DNA from: Streptomyces sp. NWU339
Lineage (GTDB): Bacteria; Actinomycetota; Actinomycetes; Streptomycetales; Streptomycetaceae
Length of the DNA: 64,000 nt
Assembly (NCBI RefSeq): GCF_003143855.1
Contig: NZ_QFRK01000003.1
Coordinates: 160,734-224,733, forward strand
Reading direction: 5' to 3'
Below the pieces are notes generated by a model. It ran no database searches. It was given only the letters and a program-made list of their open reading frames with translations, and was not told the origin of the DNA. Below, in pieces: positions 52,053-61,582 of this stretch. A program made the translations under genes and the position numbers. Each line of letters opens with the position of its first letter. Positions within the stretch are counted from its first letter, which is position 1.

Positions 52053-52086
52053 TTCCCGCCCCACGCAACCGAGCGTGGGGCGGGAA
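52053..52086 (+). terminator. Terminator after ask-asd
   Basis: A perfect 14-bp stem (TTCCCGCCCCACGC and its complement) with a 6-nt loop lies about 110 bases after the asd stop. Confidence 0.75.
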
Positions 52087-52116
52087 GCGTCTTCGCGGTC
52101 ACCCCTGTTGTTGGGC

Positions 52117-52176
52117 GCGTGGGGACGCGGTGGTCTTTCCGGACGTGGGGACGTCTGGAACCGGACGTGGGGACGT
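52117..52176 (+). repeat. Three palindromic repeats upstream of the ECF sigma gene
   Basis: The 12-mers GCGTGGGGACGC (52117), ACGTGGGGACGT (52143) and ACGTGGGGACGT (52165) each have dyad symmetry around GGGG. Starts are spaced 26 and 22 bases apart. They lie 160-220 bases before the sigma-factor start and could be operators or a G-rich structured leader. Confidence 0.75.
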
Positions 52177-52335
52177 CCGTTCATATGAGACATAGGGGAA
52201 GAGCAGACACATGAGGGTATTCGGTGTGCTGTCGAGAGTCCTGCCCGGCACGGACGGCGGTCGGCCGGCGCCGGGCGCGGCAAACGTGACGCGCGGCACG
52301 TACAACCCTCATGGGGGGAAGCGTGTCCAACTGGC
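52177..52335. promoter_or_regulatory. Leader of the sigma-factor operon
   Basis: A less GC-rich patch (tcatatgagacatagg) follows the repeats. A short frame starting at ATG 52211 after GGGGAAG could encode 76 residues but overlaps the sigma gene in another frame. It is more likely leader RNA than a gene. Confidence 0.4.
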
Positions 52336-53010
52336 GTGGCTGAGGTACTCGACTTCGCAACGCCGCGTGGCACGGCTCTACGCCCGCCCCGCCAAATTCT
52401 CCGACCCCGCAAGGCCGGTGCGTCCGGTGGCATGCCGGTGATCGCGCCGATGCCAGCAGCGCGGCCCGCCCGCATACCGAGTCAGCGTGACGGCGGTGCC
52501 GACGACATCGTGGCGGCCGGCACGACCGTCGACCATCTCACCGAGACCTACCGCGCGCACTACCGCTCGCTGCTGGGTCTCGCGGCGCTGCTCCTCGACG
52601 ACACCGCCTCCTGCGAGGACGTCGTCCAGGAGGCGTTCATCCGCGTCCACTCCGCCCGTAAACGCGTCCGGGACCCGGAGAAGACCCTGGCGTATCTGCG
52701 TCAGACGGTCGTCAACCTCTCCCGTTCCGCGCTGCGCCGCCGCATCCTCGGCCTGAAGCTGCTCTCCAAGCCCATGCCCGACATGGCGAGCGCGGAGGAA
52801 GGTGCCTACGACCAGCTGGAGCGCGACTCCCTCATCAAGGCGATGAAAGGGCTGCAGCGCCGTCAGCGCGAGGTGCTGGTGCTGCGGTACTTCGCGGACA
52901 TGACCGAGGCGCAGGTGGCGGCGACGCTCGGCATCTCGCTGGGCTCGGTGAAGGCGTACGGCTCGCGCGGGATCGCGGCGCTGCGAGTGGCCATGGAGGC
53001 GCCGGTATGA
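52336..53010 (+). CDS. SigE-family ECF RNA polymerase sigma factor
   Basis: This encodes 224 residues from GTG 52336, with GGGGGGAAG 14 bases upstream; ATG 52432 is a shorter alternative. Sigma region 2 is LTETYRAHYRSLLGLAALLLDDTASCEDVVQEAFIRVHSA. Region 4 is MKGLQRRQREVLVLRYFADMTEAQVAATLGISLGSVKAYGSRGIAALR. The basic, Pro-rich N-terminal 45 residues are unusual for ECF factors. Its stop overlaps the ATG of a membrane protein gene, so that protein is probably its regulator. The target promoters are unknown. Confidence 0.9.
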   Translation: MAEVLDFATPRGTALRPPRQILRPRKAGASGGMPVIAPMPAARPARIPSQRDGGADDIVAAGTTVDHLTETYRAHYRSLLGLAALLLDDTASCEDVVQEAFIRVHSARKRVRDPEKTLAYLRQTVVNLSRSALRRRILGLKLLSKPMPDMASAEEGAYDQLERDSLIKAMKGLQRRQREVLVLRYFADMTEAQVAATLGISLGSVKAYGSRGIAALRVAMEAPV

Positions 53011-54569
53011 GCGGCGACAGGGACACGCGCGGCGAGGAGCGCGGGCCGGAGGAGGATGGGCCCGAGAAGCGCGCGGCCGGAGAGCACGTGGCCGAGGAGA
53101 GCGCGGCCGAGACTGAGGAACGTGAGCCCGACGAACGTGTGTCCGGGGCCGATGGCCCGGGTCCGTCCGACGGTGACGGCCTGCGCGTACTGCGTGGGTT
53201 GGTGTCCCCGACCGGGCAGCAGTCGAACCAATCGCACGCTGGGAACGGAACTGTGAACGACGGCCTGGACGACCAGGGGCCCGACCAGGGCGCGGAGCGG
53301 TTCGACTCCGATGAGCCGGCCGGCCCGGACCGGCTGACGGACTCGGACCAGCCGGACCAGCCGGACCAGCCGGCCGAGTCGGCCGAGTCGGACCGACCGG
53401 CAGAGTCGGACCGGTCGACCGAGCCTGCAGAGTCGGACCAGTCGGCAGAGTCGGACCAGTCGACCGAGTCGGTCGAGCCCGCTGAGCCGTCCGAGTCGTC
53501 CGAGTCGTCCGACTCGGCCGAGCCGGACGAGCTTGATGTACGGAGCCTGCTGCACCGCTCGGTGGGCGAGATGGAGCCGCGCGAGGGCTCGCTGGAATAC
53601 CTGCAGCGCGCGGTCCCCGCCCGCCGGGCGCGCAAGCGGCAGCTCCTCGTCGGCGCGGCGGCCGCGGCCCTCTTCCTCGGCACGGCCGTCCCGGCCCTCG
53701 TGCACGTCGCGAACGTCACCGGTTCGGACGCCAACCCGTTCGCCATCGGCCACGCCTCGGAGACGGAGGGCAGCACCGGCAAGGACAAGAAGACCGGCGG
53801 CGGCGAGACCACCGCGGGCGGTACCTCGGACCGGATCGAGGGGACCGACAAGGACGGCAAGGGCAAGGAGGACAAGGAGAAGACCTCGGAGCCCGGCTCG
53901 CGCACGGGCGAGCCCGAGAAGGCGGGCCCCTCGTCGAGCGCGGCGGCCGGGGTGACCGCCTGCACGGCCGCGCAGCTCGGACCGGCCGTCGCGAGCAGCG
54001 TCGCCCCCGACTCGACCGGCGCGGTCTACGGCTCCTTCCGGGTCGGCAACGTGTCCACGGCGAGCTGTACCGTCGGCGGGCCCGGAGGCGTGAGCGTGAC
54101 TCCGCTGGGTGCGGCCGACCCCGCCAAGGTGGACTCGGCCCGGCATGTGGCGGGGGACGCGGCGGCCGGCCTGCCCGACCCGTCCCTGGAGTCCGCGCCG
54201 CTGGTGCTCAAGCCGGGTGAGACGTACGACGTGAAGTTCGCCTGGGTGCCTTCCGAGACCTGTCCCACGGACGGCGGAACCGGCGGTGGAACCGGCGGCG
54301 AGACGGGGGGCGGCACCGAGGAGCCCGCACCCGACCCGAGCCCCTCGCAGGAAGACCCCACGACCAACAGCGGCACGACCAACAGCGGCACGTCCACGGG
54401 CGGCGACATCGGAACGGCGGCCCAGCTCCTCAGGGCGGACGGCCCGGCCGAGGGAAGTGTGACCGTGACGTACACCGCGGCGACGGGGGGCACGGCGACC
54501 GTCACGGTGGCCAACGCCTGCGCGGGCACCGTCTACTGGACGGGACTGCTGCCGACGCTGACGAGCTGA
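53007..54569 (+). CDS. Single-TM protein coupled to the sigma factor, putative anti-sigma factor
   Basis: This encodes 520 residues. Residues 1-175 are hydrophilic and low-complexity, mainly Glu, Asp, Ser and Pro, with repeats of DQP and AESDQ units. A short ordered segment (DELDVRSLLHRSVGEMEPREGSLEYLQRAVPARRARKR) precedes one membrane helix at about 211-232. Outside the membrane lie a Lys/Gly/Thr-rich linker and a domain with CTAAQLG and four cysteines, ending with TYTAATGGTATVTVANACAGT. No ZAS zinc motif is present. The ATGA coupling and topology suggest membrane control of the sigma factor. Confidence 0.75.
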   Translation: MSGDRDTRGEERGPEEDGPEKRAAGEHVAEESAAETEEREPDERVSGADGPGPSDGDGLRVLRGLVSPTGQQSNQSHAGNGTVNDGLDDQGPDQGAERFDSDEPAGPDRLTDSDQPDQPDQPAESAESDRPAESDRSTEPAESDQSAESDQSTESVEPAEPSESSESSDSAEPDELDVRSLLHRSVGEMEPREGSLEYLQRAVPARRARKRQLLVGAAAAALFLGTAVPALVHVANVTGSDANPFAIGHASETEGSTGKDKKTGGGETTAGGTSDRIEGTDKDGKGKEDKEKTSEPGSRTGEPEKAGPSSSAAAGVTACTAAQLGPAVASSVAPDSTGAVYGSFRVGNVSTASCTVGGPGGVSVTPLGAADPAKVDSARHVAGDAAAGLPDPSLESAPLVLKPGETYDVKFAWVPSETCPTDGGTGGGTGGETGGGTEEPAPDPSPSQEDPTTNSGTTNSGTSTGGDIGTAAQLLRADGPAEGSVTVTYTAATGGTATVTVANACAGTVYWTGLLPTLTS

Positions 54570-54595
54570 CGCCGACGAGCCGGTGCCGGCGGGCC

Positions 54596-54617
54596 GACCG
54601 GGACGGGAGTCCCGGTC
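54596..54617. terminator. Bidirectional hairpin between convergent genes
   Basis: GACCGGGAC and its perfect complement with a GGGA loop lie in the 52-base gap between the putative anti-sigma gene and the SURF1 gene. Confidence 0.65.
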
Positions 54618-54621
54618 CCGG

Positions 54622-55440
54622 TCACACCCCTGACGGGCTGGACCGCTTCCCGTCCGGTTCCGGCTCGCGCTCCCGCCCCTCCTCCGGGGCCAGGCCCAGT
54701 TCCGCGTCCCGGACGAGCTCCACCTCGCGGCGCAGCAGGCGGAACCACATGAAGACGACGAAGCCCACGAAGGCGAACCACTCGGCGGTGTAGCCGAGGT
54801 TCTGGAACGCCTTGAGGTCCAGCCCGGTACCGCCCGGCGCGACCGCGGGCACCGCCCGCATCCCCGAATCGCCCTTGTTGAGGGTGATCCACGCTTCGTA
54901 CACGTCGTGGGGGACCAGGTTCACCAGCGACGCCGCGCTGATCGCGGCGGTCTGCCCCTCCGGCAGGCCGCTGCGGCTGCTGACGCCGTGGCTGCCGGGG
55001 GTCTCGGACGCCTGGAGCGCCCCGGTGACGGTGACCTCGCCGTCCGGCGGCGCGGGCGCCCCGGCCGGGTCGGGCTCGCCGGGCAGCCAGCCGCGGACGA
55101 CGGGCAGCACCTTGCCGTTGTCGGTGTGCAGCAGGGTCAGGACGTAGTGGCCGGGTTCGCCGTCGAGGTCCCGGTCGGGCACGAGGAGCTGTTCCTCGTA
55201 GCGGCCGCTCGTGGTGGCCTGCTTGCCGGAGGTCGCCTTGGTCACCGGCAGCAATGTGTCCAGCGGCCGAGCCTCCTCCCGTTGGGCGGAGGCGGCCTGT
55301 TCCTCGGCGCCGCGGTGGTTGTCGACGCGGTCCTCGAAGCGGCTCAGCTGCCAGGAACCCATGAAGATGCAGAAGGGGATGGCGAGCAGCACGAAGACGT
55401 TGATCCCCCACCATCGGGGCGTCAGCAGAAACCGGTACAC
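54622..55440 (-). CDS. SURF1 family protein
   Basis: This encodes 272 residues from GTG 55440. It has the SURF1 two-helix topology. The N-terminal helix is RWWGINVFVLLAIPFCIFMGSWQLSRFEDR, a periplasmic domain contains VLPVVRGWLPG, and the C-terminal helix is AEWFAFVGFVVFMWFRLLRRE. SURF1 proteins help insert heme a during assembly of the aa3 cytochrome oxidase. The last 35 residues are hydrophilic. Confidence 0.93.
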   Translation of the reverse strand: MYRFLLTPRWWGINVFVLLAIPFCIFMGSWQLSRFEDRVDNHRGAEEQAASAQREEARPLDTLLPVTKATSGKQATTSGRYEEQLLVPDRDLDGEPGHYVLTLLHTDNGKVLPVVRGWLPGEPDPAGAPAPPDGEVTVTGALQASETPGSHGVSSRSGLPEGQTAAISAASLVNLVPHDVYEAWITLNKGDSGMRAVPAVAPGGTGLDLKAFQNLGYTAEWFAFVGFVVFMWFRLLRREVELVRDAELGLAPEEGREREPEPDGKRSSPSGV

Positions 55441-55648
55441 GCTCCCACGGTACGGGGCCGCGTGGAAAGACCGGTTCGCGGGGCGGTCCTCGCGGCCCCC
55501 GTGGCCCCGTGGTCACTGGGGCGGGAGAGGCCCGGGTGACCCGTGGTGGTAGCGGTGGTGTCGGCCCCGGTGGGAGATCCGGTGCGGGTTGTCCACAGGC
55601 TGGGGACCTCGGCGGCGCGACACCCTTCGGGGCGGGCAGTATGGGGCC

Positions 55649-57502
55649 ATGACTGAGAGCAACGAGTCCGGCGCACCGGAGCGGCGGACGGACCGGACCG
55701 AGCGAGTACAACAGGGCGAGCGGATGCCCGACTGGGAGAAGCGCTTCCGGGCGCCCCGGGTCTCCCTGCCCGACTGGGCGGAGGACGCCCCCGACCGTTC
55801 CCTGTTCGTGTCGAACGCGACGGGGACGTACGAGCTGTATGCCTGGGACCGGTCGACGGGTGAGCAGCGTCAGGTGACGGACCGGCCCAACGGCACCACG
55901 GACGGCGTGCTCTCGCCGGACGGCGAGTGGATCTGGTGGTTCGACGACAAGGACGGCGACGAGTTCGGCGTCTGGCGCCGACAGCGGTTCGCGGGCGGCG
56001 CCGACGAACTCGCCGCCGAGGGCCTGAACGCCTCGTACCCGGCCGGCCTCGCCCTCGCCCGGGACGGGCGCACGGCGGTCGTGGGCCGTTCCACGGACGA
56101 GGACGGTACGACGATCCACCTCGTGCGCACCGGCGAGGAGCCCGTGGAGATCTACCGGCACCGCGAGTCGGCGGGCGTCGGCGACCTCTCCCACGACGGC
56201 TCGCTCATCGCCGTCGAGCACACGGAGCACGGCGACGCGATGCACTCCGCGCTGCGCGTTCTGCGCCCCGACGGCACGCCGGTCGCCGAGCTGGACGACA
56301 CCAGGGGCGGCACCGAGGAGCTGGGCCTGGAGGTGCTGGGCTTCGCCCCGCTCGACGGTGACACGCGTCTGCTCATCGGTCACCAGCGGCGCGGTCGCTG
56401 GGAGCCCCTGGTGTGGGACGTGGCGACGGGTGAGGAGACGGACCTCGCCCTGGAGCTGCCGGGTGACGTGAGCGCCGAGTGGTTCCCGGACGGCACGGGC
56501 CTGCTGATCGCGCACAGCTTCGAGGCCCGCAGCGAACTGTTCCGCTACGACCTGGCGGGCCCCGAGCTGCTGGAGATCGACACCCCGCCCGGCACGGTCT
56601 CGGGCGCGACGGCCCGCCCGGACGGCAGCGTGGAGTACCTGTGGTCGTCGTCGGCGGAGCCGTCGGCGGTCCGCTCCACGGCCGGCGGGGTCGTCCTGGA
56701 CCCGCCGGGCATGAAGTCGCCCGGTTCGGTGCCGGTGGAGGACGTGTGGGTGGAGGGCCCCGGCGGCCGGATCCACGCCCTGGTCCAGAAGCCCGCGGGC
56801 GCGAGCGGCCCGCTGCCCACGGTCTTCGACATCCACGGCGGTCCCACCTGGCACGACAGCGACTCCTTCGCCGCGGGCCCGGCCGCCTGGGTCGACCACG
56901 GTTACGCGGTGGTCCGCGTCAACTACCGCGGTTCCACGGGGTACGGCCGTGCCTGGACCGACGCGCTGAAGCACCGGGTCGGCCTGATCGAGCTGGAGGA
57001 CATCGCCGCGGTCCGCGAGTGGGCGATCAGCTCGGGCCTCGCGGACCCGGACCGCCTCGTCCTCACCGGCGGTTCCTGGGGCGGCTACCTCACCCTCCTG
57101 GGCCTGGGCACCCAGCCCGACGCGTGGACCCTGGGCATCGCGGTGGTCCCGGTCGCCGACTACGTCACGGCGTACCACGACGAGATGGAGGCGCTGAAGG
57201 CCATGGACCGCACGCTCCTCGGCGGCACCCCCGAGGAGGTTCCCGAGCGGTTCGAGGCGTCCTCCCCGATCACCTACGTCGACCGGGTGAAGGCACCGGT
57301 CTACATCTCGGCCGGGGTGAACGACCCGCGCTGTCCGATCCGCCAGATCGAGAACTACGTCCACCGCCTCCAGTCCCGCGACGCCCCCCACGAGGTCTAC
57401 CGCTACGACGCGGGCCACGGCTCCCTGGTGGTCGACGAGCGGATCAAGCAGGTACGCCTGGAGCTGGACTTCGCGGAACGGTACCTGGGGAAGCAGGGCT
57501 GA
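55649..57502 (+). CDS. S9-family prolyl oligopeptidase-type serine peptidase
   Basis: This encodes 617 residues from ATG 55649; a longer frame upstream looks like leader. Residues 60-370 form a seven-bladed beta-propeller with repeated SPDGEWIWW-type blades. Residues 380-610 are the alpha/beta hydrolase domain. The nucleophile is in GGSWGGYLTL (about residue 475), the acid is in AGVNDPRCPI, and the His is in YDAGHGS. There is no signal peptide, so it is cytoplasmic. It probably cleaves short peptides, as in acylaminoacyl or dipeptidyl peptidases. Confidence 0.94.
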   Translation: MTESNESGAPERRTDRTERVQQGERMPDWEKRFRAPRVSLPDWAEDAPDRSLFVSNATGTYELYAWDRSTGEQRQVTDRPNGTTDGVLSPDGEWIWWFDDKDGDEFGVWRRQRFAGGADELAAEGLNASYPAGLALARDGRTAVVGRSTDEDGTTIHLVRTGEEPVEIYRHRESAGVGDLSHDGSLIAVEHTEHGDAMHSALRVLRPDGTPVAELDDTRGGTEELGLEVLGFAPLDGDTRLLIGHQRRGRWEPLVWDVATGEETDLALELPGDVSAEWFPDGTGLLIAHSFEARSELFRYDLAGPELLEIDTPPGTVSGATARPDGSVEYLWSSSAEPSAVRSTAGGVVLDPPGMKSPGSVPVEDVWVEGPGGRIHALVQKPAGASGPLPTVFDIHGGPTWHDSDSFAAGPAAWVDHGYAVVRVNYRGSTGYGRAWTDALKHRVGLIELEDIAAVREWAISSGLADPDRLVLTGGSWGGYLTLLGLGTQPDAWTLGIAVVPVADYVTAYHDEMEALKAMDRTLLGGTPEEVPERFEASSPITYVDRVKAPVYISAGVNDPRCPIRQIENYVHRLQSRDAPHEVYRYDAGHGSLVVDERIKQVRLELDFAERYLGKQG

Positions 57503-57551
57503 GCAGGCAGGGAGAGGACTGGGAGGGCTGGGGCGGCTGAGGGGGGAGGCG

Positions 57552-57575
57552 CTTCCCGGGCTGCGGCCCGGGGAG
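57552..57575. terminator. Hairpin between convergent genes
   Basis: A 10-bp stem (CTTCCCGGGC with GCCCGGGGAG, one G-U pair) with a TGCG loop lies between the S9 peptidase and the RCK gene ends. Confidence 0.6.
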
Positions 57576-57598
57576 CACCGGCCGCCCCCCCGTTCACG

Positions 57599-59610
57599 TC
57601 ACGCCCCGGTCCGCTCCCTTCCCCTGCGCCGGAGCAGTTCCGCCAGCCCCCGCCGGGTGGCGCCCAGCACCACCCGGTCCTCGCTGCGCAGGACGTACGT
57701 GTCGGGCAGGTCCCAGATCAGCCCCGACGGTCCCGCCTCCGCCGGTCCGAGGGTTCCGGGGGTTCCGAAAGTTCTGGGGGTGCCGGGGTTTCCGGGTCCG
57801 TTTCCGTCGCGGCTTCCGTCCCCGCCCGTGCCCGACGCGCGTACCGCCGTGGCCGCCGTGTCCAGGGCCAGCACCCGCCACGCCCCGGCCCGGAACGCCT
57901 CACCGACCGTCCTGCCCTCCAGCTGCGGATGCCCGCCCACGGTCAGTGCCGCGAACACCAGCACCCGCCGCTCGACCGGTATCGCCCCCAGGATCTGCCG
58001 ACCCATCATCGCCCCCGCGAACGCGGGCGCGGCCAGGTGGGAGACGCTGCGGCTCCGGGTCAGCGCATCGGGGTGCGCGGCCCGCAGGGTGCGGTACACG
58101 GCCGTCGCGAAATCGTCGTCGTACAGCCGCAGGACGACCCGCAGATCGGACCGCACGGACCGCGCGTACAGCACGGCCTCCAGATTCGTGGTGTCGGCGC
58201 TGGTCAGCGCGAGCAGCGCGTCGGCCCGTTGGATCTTCGCGGCCTCCAGCACGCCCTCCTGCGTGACGTCCCCGAGGACCACCGGCACGCCCAGCCGCCG
58301 CGCCGTGGCCATGCCCCGTGCCTCCGGGTCGGCCTCGACGCACACCACGGGGATGTGCAACTCGTGCAGCCGCGTCAGCACCCGGGTGCCGATCTTGCCG
58401 AGCCCCAGCAGCACCAGATGCCCGCTCAGCCCGCGCGGCGGCTTCCGCAGCGCGGAGGCGGTACGGAACGTCCCCAGCGCCTCCAGCACCGCCGCCACCA
58501 TCACCGGCAGCATCAACAACCCGACTATCCCCGACAGCAGTTGCAGGATCTGTTCGCTCCTGGACGCGTTGTGCGCGGGATCGTTGATCGAGAAGAGGTC
58601 GAGCAGGGTGACGTAGGTGGCGTGCAGCGGATTGTCCTTCGTGACCAGGGTCAGGGTCACCGCCAGCGCCACCACGGCCGCCGCCAGCCCCGCCAGCGAC
58701 CACCGCAGCCGCCGCGAGAACAGGGAGGCGAGGGGCGGCACCTGGGCCCGCACCACCGGCAACGGCGGTCCGGAGTACGACACCTGCTCCAGCACCACCG
58801 TGCCGCGTCCGGTCGCCGCCGCGACGGCGTCCGCGTCGGGCAGCATCTGCGGCCCCTGGTCGCCGCTGTCCTCCGAACCCTCGGACCCGCCCGGGTCGTT
58901 GCTCGTCGCGGACAGCAACGCCAGGGTGCACAGCCCGGGATCGGCCACCTCGCCCGGGCGCGGCGGGCGCCGTTCCACCGCGCGCAGCATCAGCCCGTCG
59001 GTGTCGACGATCTTGCTGGTGCCGACGAGCGCGGTGGCGACCAGGGCGGGCGCGGCCGTGTCGGCGTCGGACAGCACGGTGGTGGACGTGTCGACGACGG
59101 GTACGGGTCACCGCCGGCCAATCCGGCCGCCTGGTCGAGCAGTTCCTCTATGTGCCGACCCAGGCGGCGGTTGTAGAGGCGCAGCACGAGGCGCAGCCGG
59201 GGGTTGATCCGGCGGGCGGTGAGGGCGGCGCGGATGTTGGTCTCGTCGTCGTCGTACACCAGGGCCAGTGCGGCGGCCCGCGCCACGCCCACCTCGGCGA
59301 GCACGGCGTCGGTCGGCTCGGCGGCCTCCACCAGCCGCTGGTCGGACGCGCCGTCGGAACCGCCGTTGCCGTTGCCGCGGTTGACGGTGGCGTTCACGAA
59401 CCGGTCGAGCAGGGCGGCGGAGGCCGCGCGGGCCCGCCCGACCACGGGTTCCCGCACCCGGAGTCCGGACGGCGGCACGACGAGGGTGACCTGCTCGCCG
59501 TACACGCCCCGCAGTTCGGCGGCGAGCCGATGCGCGAGTCCGTCGTCCCCGCACACCACCATGTGCGCGGGGGGATCGTCCGGCGGGGTCTGATTCGGAA
59601 GGCTCAGCAC
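57599..59610 (-). pseudogene. RCK/TrkA-N ion-channel-type protein gene, interrupted by a frameshift
   Basis: Two open frames together make one protein of about 670 residues. The 5' part (GTG 59610 onward) has an RCK domain beginning HMVVCGDDGLAHRLAAELRG and ending near GLAGGDPYP. The 3' part has VVDTSTTVLSDADTAAPALVATALVGTSK, membrane helices (LRWSLAGLAAAVVALAVTLTLV; LLSGIVGLLMLPVMVAAVLEAL), and a second Rossmann domain LVLLGLGKIGTRVL ... VCVEADPEARG. The frames switch between about 59093 and 59112. One missing base there would restore a continuous frame (2013 bases). The family is CASTOR/POLLUX-like cation-channel regulators. It could be a real mutation, a sequencing error, or two overlapping genes. 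Confidence 0.8.
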
Positions 59611-59772
59611 GAGAGGAAAGACTGCCGTATACACGCAGACGGTTCCAGGAGCGTTCGGCGAACGGCGTTGAACAGGGCCGCACTTCGCTTCGTACCAAGG
59701 GGGCAAGAAGGCGGGGTGGGGTGGGAGCGGCCCCGCTCCGCCCTCGCGTGCGATGTGGGAGGTACCCGGCCC

Positions 59773-60807
59773 GTGGCCGTCAAGTTGCCCGCCGCCGGGG
59801 AGTCCGGGCCGTCAGGGGAGTCCGGGCCCTCAGGAGAGACCGGGCCGTCGGGGGAGACCCGCCACGTCAACTCCCCTCTCCTCCTCGTCCTGTTCCTGCT
59901 TCTCGCCGTGATGTTCCAGGACTCCGTCCGTCGGGCCCTGGCCGCACCTGTGATGCAGAGCTGGATGACGGTGTTCGTCGCGGTGCTGATCCAGGCCCTG
60001 CCCTTCCTGGTGCTCGGTGTCCTGCTCTCCGCGGCGATCGCCGTGTTCGTCCCGCCGTCCTTCTTCGCCCGGGCCCTGCCGGGACGCCCGTCCCTGGCGG
60101 TCCCGGTCGCGGGCGCGGCGGGCGCGGTGCTCCCCGGCTGTGAGTGCGCGTCCGTGCCGGTGGCGGGGGCGCTGGTGCGCAGGGGAGTGGCACCGGCGGC
60201 GGCGCTGGCGTTCCTGCTGTCCGCCCCCGCGATCAACCCGATCGTGCTGACGGCGACGGCGGTCGCCTTTCCGAACGACCCCATGATGGTGCTCGCCCGT
60301 TTCGTGGCGAGCTTGCTGGTGGCGTGTGCGATGGGCTGGCTGTGGCAGCGTCACGGCCGCGCGGACTGGCTGCGTCCGCCGTCCCGTTCGTCCTACGAGG
60401 GGCAGAGCCGGGGCGCCGCCTTCTGGGGGTCGGTCCGGCACGACGTGATGCACGCCGGTGGCTTCCTGGTGGTGGGCGCGATGGCCGCGGCGACGCTGAA
60501 GGCGGTGATCCCGGCAGGCTGGCTGCGGCTGGCGGCCGACCACCCCGTGCTGTCGGTGCTGGTGCTGGCGGTGCTGGCGGTCCTCCTGTCGATCTGCTCG
60601 GAGGCGGACGCGTTCGTGGCCGCCTCCCTGACCCAGTTCTCGCTGACGGCCCGGCTCACCTTCCTCGTGGTGGGTCCCGTGGTCGACCTCAAGCTCTTCG
60701 CCATGCAGGCGGGCACGTTCGGCCGCGGCTTTGCCCTGCGCTTCGCCCCCGTGACCCTCGTCCTGGCGGTGGCGGTCTCGGCCCTGACCGGAGCGGTCCT
60801 GCTGTGA
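59773..60807 (+). CDS. Permease, YraQ/UPF0718 family
   Basis: This encodes 344 residues from GTG 59773 after GGGAGG. Eight or so membrane helices are visible. The diagnostic Cys motif is VLPGCECASVPVAGALVRRG, mirrored by SICSEADAFVAASL in the second half, with a conserved SAPAINPIVL in between. Before helix 1 there are collagen-like GESGPSG repeats encoded by a tandem repeat. This family moves metals or other solutes and pairs with TIGR03943 proteins, as here (GTGA overlap). The substrate is not established. Confidence 0.88.
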   Translation: MAVKLPAAGESGPSGESGPSGETGPSGETRHVNSPLLLVLFLLLAVMFQDSVRRALAAPVMQSWMTVFVAVLIQALPFLVLGVLLSAAIAVFVPPSFFARALPGRPSLAVPVAGAAGAVLPGCECASVPVAGALVRRGVAPAAALAFLLSAPAINPIVLTATAVAFPNDPMMVLARFVASLLVACAMGWLWQRHGRADWLRPPSRSSYEGQSRGAAFWGSVRHDVMHAGGFLVVGAMAAATLKAVIPAGWLRLAADHPVLSVLVLAVLAVLLSICSEADAFVAASLTQFSLTARLTFLVVGPVVDLKLFAMQAGTFGRGFALRFAPVTLVLAVAVSALTGAVLL

Positions 60808-61580
60808 ACCCGAACCTGAACCCGAACCGCCAGGCCCAGGCGGCTCTCCTCTTCCTCCTCGGCGCGACCGTGCTGCACGCGGGCCTGACCGATCTCCACC
60901 TGCGCTACGTCAAGGCGGGCCTGCGCCCGCTGCTCCTGCTGTCCGGCGCGGTACTCGTCGTGACGGCGGCGGCGACGGTCTGGTACGAGTGGCGCGGCAC
61001 CCGCCGACGGCACGACCGGGGCCGGGAACGGGACAGGGACCAGGACCGGGAAGACGGTTACGGTCACGCCCATCGGGAGCCTCGTGTCGCCTGGCTCCTG
61101 GCCCTCCCCGTCCTCGCCCTGATCCTGGTGGCGCCGCCGCCCCTCGGCTCGTACAGCGCCACCCACACGGGCACGGCGCTGCAGAAGCCGTTCGGGTTCC
61201 CGGACCTTCCCGCCGGGGACACGCTCCGGCTCGGGGTCGGGGAGTACGCGGCACGCGCGGTCTACGACGACGGCCGCCACCTCCGCGACCGCACCATCAG
61301 GATCACCGGTTTCGTCGCCCTGGACCCGGCCGGTGCTCCCCAGCTGGTCCGGATGTCCCTCAGCTGCTGCGCCGCGGACGCCCAGCCGGTCAAGATCGCC
61401 CTGACCGGCGAGGTCCCCCCGGTCCTGCGGCCGGACGCCTGGCTGGAGATCAGCGGTACCTACACCCCGCGCCGGACGAAGGACCCGGTCAACGACGGTC
61501 CCGTCCCCTACTTCGAGGTCACGGCCGCGAAGCCGGTCCCGACCCCGCGCGACCCGTACGACGAGGTCTGGAACGGCTGA
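60804..61580 (+). CDS. TIGR03943 family permease partner protein
   Basis: This encodes 258 residues from GTG 60804, overlapping the permease stop. Two N-terminal helices (AALLFLLGATVLHAGL; PLLLLSGAVLVVTAAATVW), a charged His/Asp/Arg-rich loop and a third helix (WLLALPVLALILVAPPPLG) precede an outer domain. That domain has RTIRITGFVALDPAG and the conserved vicinal cysteines in VRMSLSCCAADAQPVKI. The Cys pair and His-rich loop suggest metal handling. It acts with the preceding permease in the membrane. Confidence 0.88.
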   Translation: MNPNLNPNRQAQAALLFLLGATVLHAGLTDLHLRYVKAGLRPLLLLSGAVLVVTAAATVWYEWRGTRRRHDRGRERDRDQDREDGYGHAHREPRVAWLLALPVLALILVAPPPLGSYSATHTGTALQKPFGFPDLPAGDTLRLGVGEYAARAVYDDGRHLRDRTIRITGFVALDPAGAPQLVRMSLSCCAADAQPVKIALTGEVPPVLRPDAWLEISGTYTPRRTKDPVNDGPVPYFEVTAAKPVPTPRDPYDEVWNG

Positions 61581-61582
61581 GA

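Noticed and set aside
52211..52441. 76-codon frame in the sigma-factor leader
   Set aside because: It has a passable start site but overlaps the sigma gene in a different frame, is very basic and shows no conserved pattern; a leader peptide is possible but unsupported.
54533..57418. Open minus-strand frame of 961 codons
   Set aside because: It is antisense to the S9 peptidase gene and crosses the SURF1 gene in another frame; its composition is non-protein-like.
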